From contig JAABQE010000298.1 of NCBI GenBank assembly GCA_011391655.1, forward strand, positions 1 through 5,561: a stretch of DNA of 5,561 nt, read 5' to 3'. The notes beneath the pieces are model-generated. The model did not search any database. It was not told the DNA's origin and was given only the letters and a program-made list of their open reading frames with translations. Positions within the stretch are counted from its first letter, which is position 1, and every line of letters starts with the position of its first letter. The DNA is from Hydrogenophilales bacterium. GTDB taxonomy: Bacteria; Pseudomonadota; Gammaproteobacteria; Burkholderiales; Thiobacillaceae. A program made the translations under genes and the position numbers. Below are positions 1 through 5,561 of the stretch, piece by piece.

Positions 1-338
1 CTCACCAGCAGCATTTTCGCGCGCGGGTTTTCCGGATGAATGACGAGCACTTTTTGCAGCGTCGCCCTGGCCGCGTCGAAGTTTGCCCGCTCGATTTCCT
101 GCTGTGCCTGCAGCAACCATTGGCTGGCCAGCCTCTCGCGCTGGGTGTAGTAGTACGACTTCAGTTCCAGGTTGTCGGGCTCTTCGACGATGCCGGCCTG
201 CAGACGGGCAAGCCCGGCCTCGGTCGCACCGCTGCTGATCAGTTCGCGTCCTTCGCTCAGGCCGGGGCTGGCGCATCCGGCCAGGCCGGTCGTGCCGAGC
301 AGTGCGGCAAGCAGAATCATGATTTTGGCGTGCTGCAA
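1..338 (-). CDS. gspD: Outer-membrane lipoprotein with TPR-like N-terminus, probable GspD-type secretin (partial, 3' end beyond window)
   Basis: The visible 112 residues are the N-terminus of a lipoprotein that I read as a secretin of the GspD/PilQ class, which would form the outer-membrane pore of this machine. Seen: a start-side Lys5, a hydrophobic stretch at residues 6-20 and a lipobox Leu-Ala-Gly-Cys at 19-22, with Ala at +2, compatible with outer-membrane sorting. Two TPR-like helical units follow, about 29-66 (ending in EEPDNLELK) and 72-108 (NFDAARATL, then HPENPRAK). The TTG start is chosen because a GGGAG Shine-Dalgarno lies 6 nt upstream. The next in-frame ATG (residue 7, at 320-318) has no ribosome site at a usable distance and would drop the only lysine of the signal peptide. 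It begins 1 bp after the stop of the proline-rich gene. The secretin call is inferred from the position after a GspC/PilP-like gene and from remembered betaproteobacterial secretins with TPR units before the N-domains; no secretin domain is in view. A separate TPR lipoprotein is the alternative. Confidence 0.72.
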   Translation of the reverse strand, partial: MQHAKIMILLAALLGTTGLAGCASPGLSEGRELISSGATEAGLARLQAGIVEEPDNLELKSYYYTQRERLASQWLLQAQQEIERANFDAARATLQKVLVIHPENPRAKMLLV

Positions 339-339
339 T

Positions 340-897
340 TTAATCTCCCATGCGCAAACTGCGCACTTGTTTCAGGGGTAAGTAGGTGAAATTCAAGGTT
401 TTGCCCGTCACCGGCTCCAGCTGCCAGGTGCCGTCGAGCACCTGACCGGCGCGCGCGCTGACCGGTATGCTGCCGCGGGTCAGGTAATAGGTGGTGACGT
501 TGTCTTCCTCCCAGTGCCCCATGTAAGTGAAGGGCAACGCAGGCGCTTGCGGCGGTGGCGGAGGAGGGGGCGGCGGTGGTGGGGGCGGCGGCGGCGGCGG
601 AACATACCAGGTTTGTTTGGGGAACAGGTCAGCACGGGAAACGGCCATACGTGGCGCCGTTTCAGCTTGAGCCAGCCCAGCCTGAGCCCGGTCAGCCTGA
701 TCCAGACGTTTTGCGGGCGTGGCAGGCGCAGCCGGCTTTGCACGGCGGGTGACGGGCGGCGCAGGGTTGTTATCGACCCCTTCGACCAGCTCGACCGCTT
801 CGTCTGTCGGGCTGTCATTGAACGCCAGCCAGCCCGACCAGGCCAGCGCGCCAGCCAGTACAGCGAAGAGCAGGACGCGGCGACGGGCGTCAGTCAT
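340..897 (-). CDS. Proline-rich GspC/PilP-like inner-membrane protein of a T2SS/T4P-type system
   Basis: This 185-residue protein probably bridges the inner-membrane alignment complex to the secretin. Seen: basic N-terminus (RRR at 5-7), one membrane segment at about 8-26, then an Ala/Pro/Gln-rich low-complexity region to about 85. An ADLFPKQTW stretch (89-97) comes next, followed by 17 consecutive prolines (100-116). A compact beta-rich domain closes the protein (about 121-178), with YMGHWEEDN, ARAGQVLDG and FTYLPL motifs. That layout (anchor, flexible linker, small beta domain) matches the GspC homology region and the PilP core. Unlike typical PilP, there is no lipobox cysteine; the protein is anchored by a transmembrane helix, as GspC is. 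The ATG start overlaps the PilO-like stop by 4 bp (ATGA) and has GGAG 8 nt upstream. From memory, relatives are sometimes named 'secretion system X translation initiation factor'. That label looks like an artefact of Pro/Ala-rich composition, since nothing here resembles a translation factor. Confidence 0.78.
   Translation of the reverse strand: MTDARRRVLLFAVLAGALAWSGWLAFNDSPTDEAVELVEGVDNNPAPPVTRRAKPAAPATPAKRLDQADRAQAGLAQAETAPRMAVSRADLFPKQTWYVPPPPPPPPPPPPPPPPPQAPALPFTYMGHWEEDNVTTYYLTRGSIPVSARAGQVLDGTWQLEPVTGKTLNFTYLPLKQVRSLRMGD
345..349 (-). promoter_or_regulatory. Ribosome binding site deciding the TTG start of the lipoprotein gene
   Basis: On the minus strand this reads GGGAG, 6 nt before TTG at 338-336. 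It lies inside the last codons of the preceding gene, so the two genes are probably translationally coupled. It is the only good site nearby and favours TTG over the ATG at 320. Confidence 0.7.
550..600 (-). repeat. 17-codon polyproline tract (CCN repeat)
   Basis: Seventeen consecutive proline codons encode residues 100-116 of the GspC/PilP-like protein. CCG is the commonest codon, but CCA, CCC and CCT are mixed in, so the run is not a pure trinucleotide repeat. The plus strand is correspondingly very G-rich, with several runs of 2 to 5 guanines separated by single bases. Confidence 0.95.
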
Positions 898-1424
898 GGC
901 GCGGTCTCCACAAACAGGCTGAAGCGCAATTCGGTCTGCAGGCCCACGTCTTCGATCTGTTCGCGTTTGAGCTTGATTTCATCCAGCACCAGATTGGGCA
1001 TTCGCTCCAGCGCGGCAGCGACAAATGCATGCAGCGCGGGGTAGTCCGCCTCGACCTGAAACACCATCTGCCAGCGTGCGAGAGGAACCCCGACGACTGC
1101 GGCGACGCTGTACTGGCCGCGTGTGAGTTCAAAACCATGCGCGTGCGCAAGTTGCTCCAACTCGCCCACCGCAGCCGCAGCCGAACTGTCGGGCGGCAGC
1201 ATGGCGATCGGATCGGGCGCGGCCAGGATGGGCTCGGCTTGAGTGGCTTGCGCGGCGGCGCGCAGCTGCCCGAGCTGCTGTTCATGCTGCAGGGACCGGT
1301 TCTGGAGCGGGTTCACCAGGCTGAAAAAGAATCCCAACGCCAGCACCAGCAGCATCAATCCAAGCAACCCGACAGCGCCCAGGCGGCGACCCCATTGCCG
1401 TATCTGCCAGAGCAGGGTGTTCAT
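894..1424 (-). CDS. PilO-like inner-membrane alignment-complex protein
   Basis: In type IV pilus systems PilO pairs with PilN in the periplasm to link the cytoplasmic ATPase side to PilP and the secretin; that role is inferred here. Seen in 176 residues: a short basic cytoplasmic tail (to about R14), one membrane helix at about 15-36, then a Gln/Leu/Arg-rich stretch (about 41-62) likely to be a coiled coil. A Pro/Ala-rich linker (about 63-85) precedes an alpha/beta periplasmic domain (86-174) ending in alternating hydrophobic strands (RFSLFVE). Length is slightly below typical PilO (around 200). I chose ATG at 1424 over an in-frame GTG at 1433. The ATG gives an ATGA overlap with the PilN-like stop and has GGAG 8 nt upstream, whereas the GTG starts inside that same GGAG. 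Identification rests on topology, size and gene order, because PilO sequences diverge strongly. GspM or MshJ would be equivalent names. Confidence 0.72.
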   Translation of the reverse strand: MNTLLWQIRQWGRRLGAVGLLGLMLLVLALGFFFSLVNPLQNRSLQHEQQLGQLRAAAQATQAEPILAAPDPIAMLPPDSSAAAAVGELEQLAHAHGFELTRGQYSVAAVVGVPLARWQMVFQVEADYPALHAFVAAALERMPNLVLDEIKLKREQIEDVGLQTELRFSLFVETAP

Positions 1425-1933
1425 GCGCGCCACTCCAGCGTGGCCTGAAAACGCACCGGCTTGTACTCGGCGTCCACTTCGACTTCGTGCTGGGTCAACG
1501 CGGCGCGCAGAATGCCGGGCTGTTGTTGCAGCGACTCGATGTAGGCAACGGCGTCGGCCAGGTTACGGGCTTCGGCAACCAGCTTGATTTGTCGCTTGGC
1601 ATGAATGGCGTCGAGTGAAAGCAGGGCGACTTTGCTGCTGCGGGCGGCAGCGAGTGCGTCGAATGCCGGCTGCCAGCCCGCGTTCAACTGCACCGTGATG
1701 CGGTTGCGCGCCACCCCGGCGGCGGATTCTGCACGCGAGACGGCGCGTGCCGGCGCGGGACGTTGTTCCAGCTTGAGCATGGCGCCCGCCAGTTCGGCTT
1801 CGCGGTCGCGCGCGGTGAGCCATTGTCCGGCCACCCCGGCGAGCGTCAGTGCGCCGATCAGCAGCAACCCGACCCCGAGCGCGTCGAGGCGATAGCGGCC
1901 AGCGGCATGGAAATTCAGGTCGAGACGCGCCAT
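1421..1933 (-). CDS. PilN-like inner-membrane alignment-complex protein
   Basis: A 170-residue bitopic protein, probably the PilN counterpart of this machine, which would join the cytoplasmic PilM-like protein to the periplasmic PilO-like partner. Seen: a short cytoplasmic N-terminus with LDLNF at 4-8, one hydrophobic helix at about 17-38 and a charged stretch (41-55) compatible with a short coiled coil. A periplasmic alpha/beta domain follows, with strand-like segments at KVALLSLDAI (101-110), IKLVAEA (116-122) and FQATLEW (162-168), and a helix between them (NLADAVAYIESL). This ferredoxin-like pattern is the usual PilN/GspL C-terminal design. Typical PilN carries an Asn-Leu-Leu-Pro-type motif near the N-terminus that binds PilM; here LDLNF stands at that place. 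The ATG start has a weaker AGGGTGA-type site about 9 nt upstream. The gene follows the PilM-like stop by 33 bp, the longest gap in the window. Confidence 0.76.
   Translation of the reverse strand: MARLDLNFHAAGRYRLDALGVGLLLIGALTLAGVAGQWLTARDREAELAGAMLKLEQRPAPARAVSRAESAAGVARNRITVQLNAGWQPAFDALAAARSSKVALLSLDAIHAKRQIKLVAEARNLADAVAYIESLQQQPGILRAALTQHEVEVDAEYKPVRFQATLEWRA
1433..1436 (-). promoter_or_regulatory. Ribosome binding site deciding the ATG start of the PilO-like gene
   Basis: On the minus strand this reads GGAG, 8 nt before ATG at 1424-1422. Its last G is also the first base of the competing in-frame GTG at 1433-1431, which makes that GTG an implausible start. Confidence 0.65.
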
Positions 1934-1966
1934 ATCAGTTTTTCACCCTGTCAATTCTCACCATGG

Positions 1967-2740
1967 CTAAATGTCCACCAGCGAGGTGGCACCGTGTGCC
2001 TGGGCATCATGCGGCAGGGTTTGCCAGTGCCAGCCGTCCGCAGTGACGGGGTCGGTTGCAATGCGACCCACGGCACCCAGGCCGAACGGTTGCAGCCAAA
2101 CCTGCCGGGCAATCGGCGCGACGACGCACTCGGCTTCACGCGCCAGCCATTCGGGCAGCGTGGTGCGCCATTCCGTATCCAGCGGTTGCGCGGCCACGTG
2201 TTGCCAGACTCCGTCGCTGGCGCCCATTAGCGTTGCCCAGCCGGGTTCGACACCGATCCACCACCCGTCGAAACGCGCAGGCAGGCGCCGCACGGCACGG
2301 CTGGCCAGCGGCGTGATGGTGACATTGCGGCAGCCGTGGCGGACCAGCAAGGCTTCCAGTTGCTGCAGAAAATCGGCGTCGATCGCCGCGCCGACCAGCC
2401 CCGCGTGCGGGGGCTGGCTATGCACCGCGACGCGCCAGCCGGCCGCTTCATTGCCGTAAATTTCACGCAGGCTGGCGGCAACCAGCGCCGCTTCTTCGGC
2501 ACGCGCGAGCGCCTTGCCGGGCGGCGGCGTCAGCACCTGGCGCACGAACTGCTGCGACAGCACCACCTCCACTCTGCGGCGCGGCCACGCCGCATCGGCC
2601 AATGCCTCGTCGAGCAGGGGCAGCAGGCTGGCGGCGTTGCGCGCCTCGGTGGACAGCAGACGACTTTCGCGGCCGCCCAGCAGGGCGACTTCGCCGGGGG
2701 CAAGCGCTATATGCAGGGGATCAGCCGACCAGCGTGACAC
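1967..2740 (-). CDS. Short PilM / GspL-cytoplasmic-domain-like protein
   Basis: A 257-residue soluble protein with no signal peptide or membrane segment, placed where pilM sits before pilN and pilO. It probably is the cytoplasmic element connecting the ATPase to the PilN-like protein. Seen: a beta-rich N-terminus (LHIALAPGEVALLGG at 9-23), then VEVVLSQQFVRQVLTPP, which resembles the segment after the first subdomain in GspL/PilM relatives. An amphipathic helical region (about 80-100) is followed by an AAIDADFLQQLEALL stretch. The C-terminal half contains WWIGVEPGWATLMGA, a beta hairpin reminiscent of the second half of these actin-like folds. No Asp-x-Gly phosphate-binding loop typical of ATP-binding actin-like PilM is visible, and the protein is shorter than usual PilM (about 350). 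The GTG start overlaps the ATPase by 20 bp and is backed by GGAGG 9 nt upstream. The stop is TAG. A database may simply call it hypothetical. Confidence 0.68.
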   Translation of the reverse strand: MSRWSADPLHIALAPGEVALLGGRESRLLSTEARNAASLLPLLDEALADAAWPRRRVEVVLSQQFVRQVLTPPPGKALARAEEAALVAASLREIYGNEAAGWRVAVHSQPPHAGLVGAAIDADFLQQLEALLVRHGCRNVTITPLASRAVRRLPARFDGWWIGVEPGWATLMGASDGVWQHVAAQPLDTEWRTTLPEWLAREAECVVAPIARQVWLQPFGLGAVGRIATDPVTADGWHWQTLPHDAQAHGATSLVDI

Positions 2741-4397
2741 GGTTGATTTCCTCCAGAGTGGTGTCGCCGGATTTCACCAGCGCCAGCGCGGCCTCGCGCA
2801 AGCTGTGGGTGCCGCCGCGCACGGCTGCTTCCTTGATCTGGCCAATCGGTGCGCGGGCGACAATGAGCTCGCGCAACTCGTCGGTGAGCAGCAGGATTTC
2901 GGCCACCGCGCGGCGGCCTTTGTAGCCGGTTCCCCGGCAATGGCCGCAGCCGCTGCCCTGGCGAAATGCGTAATCGTGGGTCTTGTCAGTGGTCAGGCCG
3001 GACAGTTCCAGCAACTCGTCCGATGGCACGACCGGCGCGGCACAATGCGGGCAATTCACCCGCAGCAGGCGCTGCGCGACGATGCCGTTCAACGCCGACA
3101 CAAAACTGTAGGGGTCGACCCCCATGTGGATGAAGCGGCCGATGACGTCGAACACGTTGTTGGCGTGCACCGTGGTGAATACCAGATGGCCGGTCAACGC
3201 CGATTGCACCGCGATCTGCGCGGTATCGGAATCGCGGATTTCACCGACCATGATCTTGTCGGGGTCGTGGCGCAGGATCGAGCGCAGGCCGCGCGCGAAG
3301 GTGAGGCCCTTTTTCTCGTTGACCGGAATCTGCAGCACGCCGGGCAGCTGGTATTCGACCGGGTCTTCGATGGTGATGATCTTGTCGCGGCCGTGGTTTA
3401 TTTCGGAAATCGCGGCATACAAGGTGGTGGTCTTGCCGGAGCCGGTCGGCCCGGTCACCAGCAGCATGCCGTAGGGCTCGGCCGCCAGCTTGCGGATGCG
3501 CGCCAGCGGAATGCCGGTGTAGCCCAGGCCTTCCAGCGTCAGCCCGCGCAATTCCTCGGACAGCGCCTGGCGGTCGAGAATCCGCAGCACCGCGTCCTCG
3601 CCGAACACGCTCGGCATGATCGACACCCGCACATCCACCTCGCGCCCCTGCATCGACACCTTGAAGCGGCCGTCCTGCGGCACGCGGCGCTCGGCGATGT
3701 CGAGCTCGGCCATGACTTTGATTCTGGAAACCGCCTGCTCGGCCGTTTCGGTTCCGGGCACCTGCGCGACGTGCGACAGCACGCCGTCGATGCGATATTT
3801 CACCGTCAACCCGCGCGGGTCGGTTTCCAGATGGATATCCGAGGCGCCCGCCTTCAGCGCGTCGTACAGGGTTGAGCGCACCAGCCGCACCACCGGGCTG
3901 GCATCTTCGGCAATGCTGGCGAATGACAGGGTTTCGGCGTCCGAATCCTGCGCGGCCAGCGTGCTGCCGCCGCCCATGCCTTCCATGGCATGCAAGCCTT
4001 CTTCGTGGCGCGCCATCAGGGCGGACAGATCGGCCGGGTGCGCCAATGCGGTCTTGAACGGCACGCCCAGTACATGCGCCGCATAGGCGCGGCTGGCGCT
4101 GTCCCAGGGGTCGACCAGCAGCAGCCACAACTGGCCATCCGCATCGCGTGCCGCCAGGCAGTGCCGCCGCGCGGCTTCGTTGAAATTAAGCTGGCTGAAA
4201 TCGACCGTCAGCGCATTCAGCGCCGCCATCTCGAAGGCAGGCTGACGGCTGTGTGCGGCCAGCAGATGCAGGGTGGCATCGGCGTCGAGGCCAAACTGCT
4301 CCTGCACCCGCTGCATCAGCGCCTGACCACCGGCGCGCGCCTGCTGGCGCAGGCTGGCAAGTGTGTCTGCACTCAGTGCCGGGAGCGGCGCGTTCAT
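2721..4397 (-). CDS. gspE: GspE/PilB-family assembly ATPase
   Basis: The 558-residue cytoplasmic hexameric ATPase powers (pseudo)pilus assembly. Seen in order: an N-terminal GspE_N-like domain (about 30-135), an acidic Gly/Ser-rich linker (about 136-165), and the second N-domain that starts near SPVVRLV and contains ASDIHLE (185-191). The RecA-like core carries Walker A GPTGSGKTT (316-324, Lys322), the Asp box IEDPVEYQ (343-350), the Walker B region IMVGEIRDSDTA (382-393, Glu386), and the His box LTGHLVFTTVHANN (401-414, His404 and His411). A zinc-binding four-cysteine element CPHC (449-452) / CGHC (484-487) is intact, as in extension or export ATPases rather than PilT retraction motors. All catalytic motifs are present, so the enzyme should be active. 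Its ATG overlaps the platform-protein stop by 4 bp, with only a weak GGGG site upstream, so it is probably translated by coupling. GspE and PilB/MshE cannot be separated on sequence alone; the neighbouring GspF and length of 558 fit either. Confidence 0.95.
   Translation of the reverse strand: MNAPLPALSADTLASLRQQARAGGQALMQRVQEQFGLDADATLHLLAAHSRQPAFEMAALNALTVDFSQLNFNEAARRHCLAARDADGQLWLLLVDPWDSASRAYAAHVLGVPFKTALAHPADLSALMARHEEGLHAMEGMGGGSTLAAQDSDAETLSFASIAEDASPVVRLVRSTLYDALKAGASDIHLETDPRGLTVKYRIDGVLSHVAQVPGTETAEQAVSRIKVMAELDIAERRVPQDGRFKVSMQGREVDVRVSIMPSVFGEDAVLRILDRQALSEELRGLTLEGLGYTGIPLARIRKLAAEPYGMLLVTGPTGSGKTTTLYAAISEINHGRDKIITIEDPVEYQLPGVLQIPVNEKKGLTFARGLRSILRHDPDKIMVGEIRDSDTAQIAVQSALTGHLVFTTVHANNVFDVIGRFIHMGVDPYSFVSALNGIVAQRLLRVNCPHCAAPVVPSDELLELSGLTTDKTHDYAFRQGSGCGHCRGTGYKGRRAVAEILLLTDELRELIVARAPIGQIKEAAVRGGTHSLREAALALVKSGDTTLEEINRVTLVG
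2750..2754 (-). promoter_or_regulatory. Ribosome binding site for the GTG start of the PilM-like gene
   Basis: The minus strand reads GGAGG, 9 nt before GTG at 2740-2738. It is the best match to the Shine-Dalgarno consensus that I found among the window's gene starts, and it lies within the last codons of the ATPase gene. It supports the GTG start and the 20-bp overlap. Confidence 0.72.
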
Positions 4398-5561
4398 TCG
4401 ATCGACCCCGCCAGTTCAAAAATCGGCATGTACAGCAGCACCACGATCAAGCCGATTGTCAGCCCGATGAACACCATCAGCAGCGGCTCGAACAGACGGG
4501 TGAACCAGTCCACCCAGCGTGCCATTTCTTCGTCGTGAAAAATCGCGATGCGCTCCATCATTTCACCCATGCGCCCGCTTTTTTCACCCACCCGCAGCAA
4601 TCGGGCGGCCACTGGTGTGGTGAGCTCACCCTTGGCAAAGGCGTCCGAGATGGCTTCGCCCCGGCGCATCGCGTCTGCCGCCGTGGTCGCGCCCGCGCGC
4701 AAATGCGCAGATAGCAGGTTCGACACCATGCCCAGCGCCGGGACAATCGGAATTCCGCCTACCAGCAACATGCCGAGGCTGCGGTAAAACCGGGTGAGTT
4801 CAAAGGTGCGCAAATGTTCGCCAATGGCCGGCGTGCGCCAGGCCAGGCGGGTGAGGGCGGCGCGGGTGGCCGGTTGCGCCAGCGCGAGCACGATACTCGC
4901 AATGAATCCGGCCAGCCCCAGCGCGATCCAGCCGCCATGGGCCTCGACCATCTCGCCCCAGCTCAACAGCATCTGCGACATCCACGGCAAATCGCGTCCG
5001 GAATCGGCATACACCGTGGCAAAACGCGGCACCACATAGGCCAGCAGAAAGCCGATTACCAGCGTGCCGACGCCGACCAGCAGCATCGGGTAGATCGACG
5101 CCGACAGCACCTTCTTCTTTACCGTATCGATCTGGTTTTGATACCCGACATAGCGGGCGAGGGCGGGCGACAGATCGCCCGTGCTTTCGGCCGCGCGCAC
5201 CGTGGCGGCATACAGCGGCGGAAACACTTCGGCCTGGGCCGTGAGCGCCGCAGAAAAGGGACGCCCCTCGCGCATGGTCGTGAGCAGACGGTCAATCAGT
5301 TGGCGCGATTCGGGCCGGCTTTCCTTTTCGGCCAGCGTTTCCAGCGCCTCGGTCAGCGTCAGCCCGGCATCCAGTAGCGCAATGAGTTCCTGCGTAAACA
5401 ACAACAGTGGAAAGCGTGCGCGCCGCGCCGCCAGCCAGCTACCGCGCTCGGCGGTGATCGAGATCACCTGTGCGCCTTCACGTTGCAGACGCGCGGTGAT
5501 TTCGCTCTCGTCGAGCGCCTCCATCGTCAGTGCGGTAACGCCGCTACCGGGGTACAGGGTT
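4394..5561 (-). CDS. gspF: GspF/PilC-family inner-membrane platform protein (5' end beyond window)
   Basis: This is the polytopic platform that docks the ATPase and transmits its movement to pseudopilins. The reading frame stays open to the right edge. An ATG at 5524 exists, but 12 further codons upstream (ending VTALT before that Met) continue the usual N-terminal GspF strand-and-helix region, so the true start is probably outside. Counting from the 5524 Met, two GspF domains are seen. The first runs about 40-165, with LYAATVRAAESTGDL (104-118); the second about 242-368, with RVGEKSGRMGEM (311-322) and FHDEE (329-333). Three membrane helices are visible at about 145-167, 199-216 and 345-368, which is the family topology. 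The C-terminus (MPIFELAGSIE) is a typical ending. Total length would be near 390-405, normal for the family. The stop TGA is embedded in the ATPase start (ATGA). GspF versus PilC/MshG naming is set by the T2SS-like neighbourhood and remains open. Confidence 0.94.
   Translation of the reverse strand, partial: TLYPGSGVTALTMEALDESEITARLQREGAQVISITAERGSWLAARRARFPLLLFTQELIALLDAGLTLTEALETLAEKESRPESRQLIDRLLTTMREGRPFSAALTAQAEVFPPLYAATVRAAESTGDLSPALARYVGYQNQIDTVKKKVLSASIYPMLLVGVGTLVIGFLLAYVVPRFATVYADSGRDLPWMSQMLLSWGEMVEAHGGWIALGLAGFIASIVLALAQPATRAALTRLAWRTPAIGEHLRTFELTRFYRSLGMLLVGGIPIVPALGMVSNLLSAHLRAGATTAADAMRRGEAISDAFAKGELTTPVAARLLRVGEKSGRMGEMMERIAIFHDEEMARWVDWFTRLFEPLLMVFIGLTIGLIVVLLYMPIFELAGSIE

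Noticed and set aside
318..320. ATG as start of the left-edge lipoprotein
   Set aside because: The nearest Shine-Dalgarno is 24 nt away and starting here removes the positive charge of the signal peptide.
36..389. 117-codon plus-strand frame at the left edge
   Set aside because: It is antisense to the lipoprotein gene, whose TTG start, ribosome site, lipobox and TPR-like pattern are much better supported.
514..1044. 176-codon plus-strand frame with Arg-rich and Gly-rich N-terminus
   Set aside because: It is the antisense reading of the proline tract and the PilO-like gene end; the Arg/Gly runs are simply the reverse of proline codons.
1431..1433. Upstream in-frame GTG as start of the PilO-like gene
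   Set aside because: The GTG begins inside the GGAG ribosome site that serves the ATG at 1424, and would have no site of its own at a workable distance.
1949..1954. TTGACA on the minus strand in the 33-bp gap before the PilN-like gene, as a possible -35 box
   Set aside because: No acceptable -10 hexamer follows at 15-19 bp; the sequence there runs into the GC-rich start of the gene. An internal promoter is not supported.
1934..1966. Nine-codon ATG frame in the gap between the PilM-like and PilN-like genes
   Set aside because: It is too short, has no ribosome site of its own, and its tail contains the site of the next gene; likely chance.
2514..3875. 453-codon open frame on the plus strand, opposite the ATPase and PilM-like genes
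   Set aside because: It lies antisense to well-supported genes with intact motifs. Its translation is rich in Arg, Gln, His and Ala with no recognisable domain, as expected from the reverse of GC-rich codons.
3241..4128. 295-codon second minus-strand frame inside the ATPase gene
   Set aside because: It is a shifted frame with Arg/Gly/Ala-rich composition and no motif, whereas the overlapping frame has every ATPase motif.

Overview
The window is a single, tightly packed operon fragment read entirely on the minus strand (right to left). It encodes the core of an envelope-spanning machine of the type II secretion / type IV pilus superfamily. In transcription order it holds: a GspF/PilC-type inner-membrane platform protein (5' end beyond the right edge), a GspE/PilB-type assembly ATPase, a short cytoplasmic PilM/GspL-like protein, a PilN-like protein, a PilO-like protein, a membrane-anchored GspC/PilP-like protein with a run of 17 prolines, and the start of an outer-membrane lipoprotein that is probably the TPR-preceded secretin (GspD-like), which runs off the left edge.

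Organism: the DNA is strongly GC-rich. The gene order and protein types fit a Gram-negative proteobacterium, most likely a betaproteobacterium, where such mixed T2SS/T4P clusters are common. The class assignment rests on remembered family resemblance, not on a search, and I cannot name a genus.

Layout: 5561-4394 is the platform protein; 4397-2721 the ATPase (4-bp ATGA overlap); 2740-1967 the PilM-like protein (20-bp overlap, GTG start with a good Shine-Dalgarno); a 33-bp gap; 1933-1421 PilN-like; 1424-894 PilO-like (4-bp overlap); 897-340 the proline-rich PilP/GspC-like protein (4-bp overlap); 1-bp gap; 338-1 the lipoprotein (TTG start). No gap exceeds 33 bp. I see no RNA gene, insertion sequence, CRISPR array, promoter or terminator, so the promoter should lie to the right of the window and the transcript should continue past the left edge.

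How the parts work together (inferred from the superfamily): the hexameric ATPase docks on the platform protein to push pseudopilin or pilin subunits out of the inner membrane. PilM-, PilN- and PilO-like proteins form the alignment complex that links the ATPase to the periplasm. The proline-rich protein bridges the periplasm to the secretin, which forms the outer-membrane pore. ATPase and platform are T2SS-like, while the alignment complex is split into separate M, N, O and P genes as in type IV pili. Pseudopilin genes are not in the window, so substrate or pilus type cannot be decided. From memory, databases label clusters of this kind 'secretion system X'; I could not check this.
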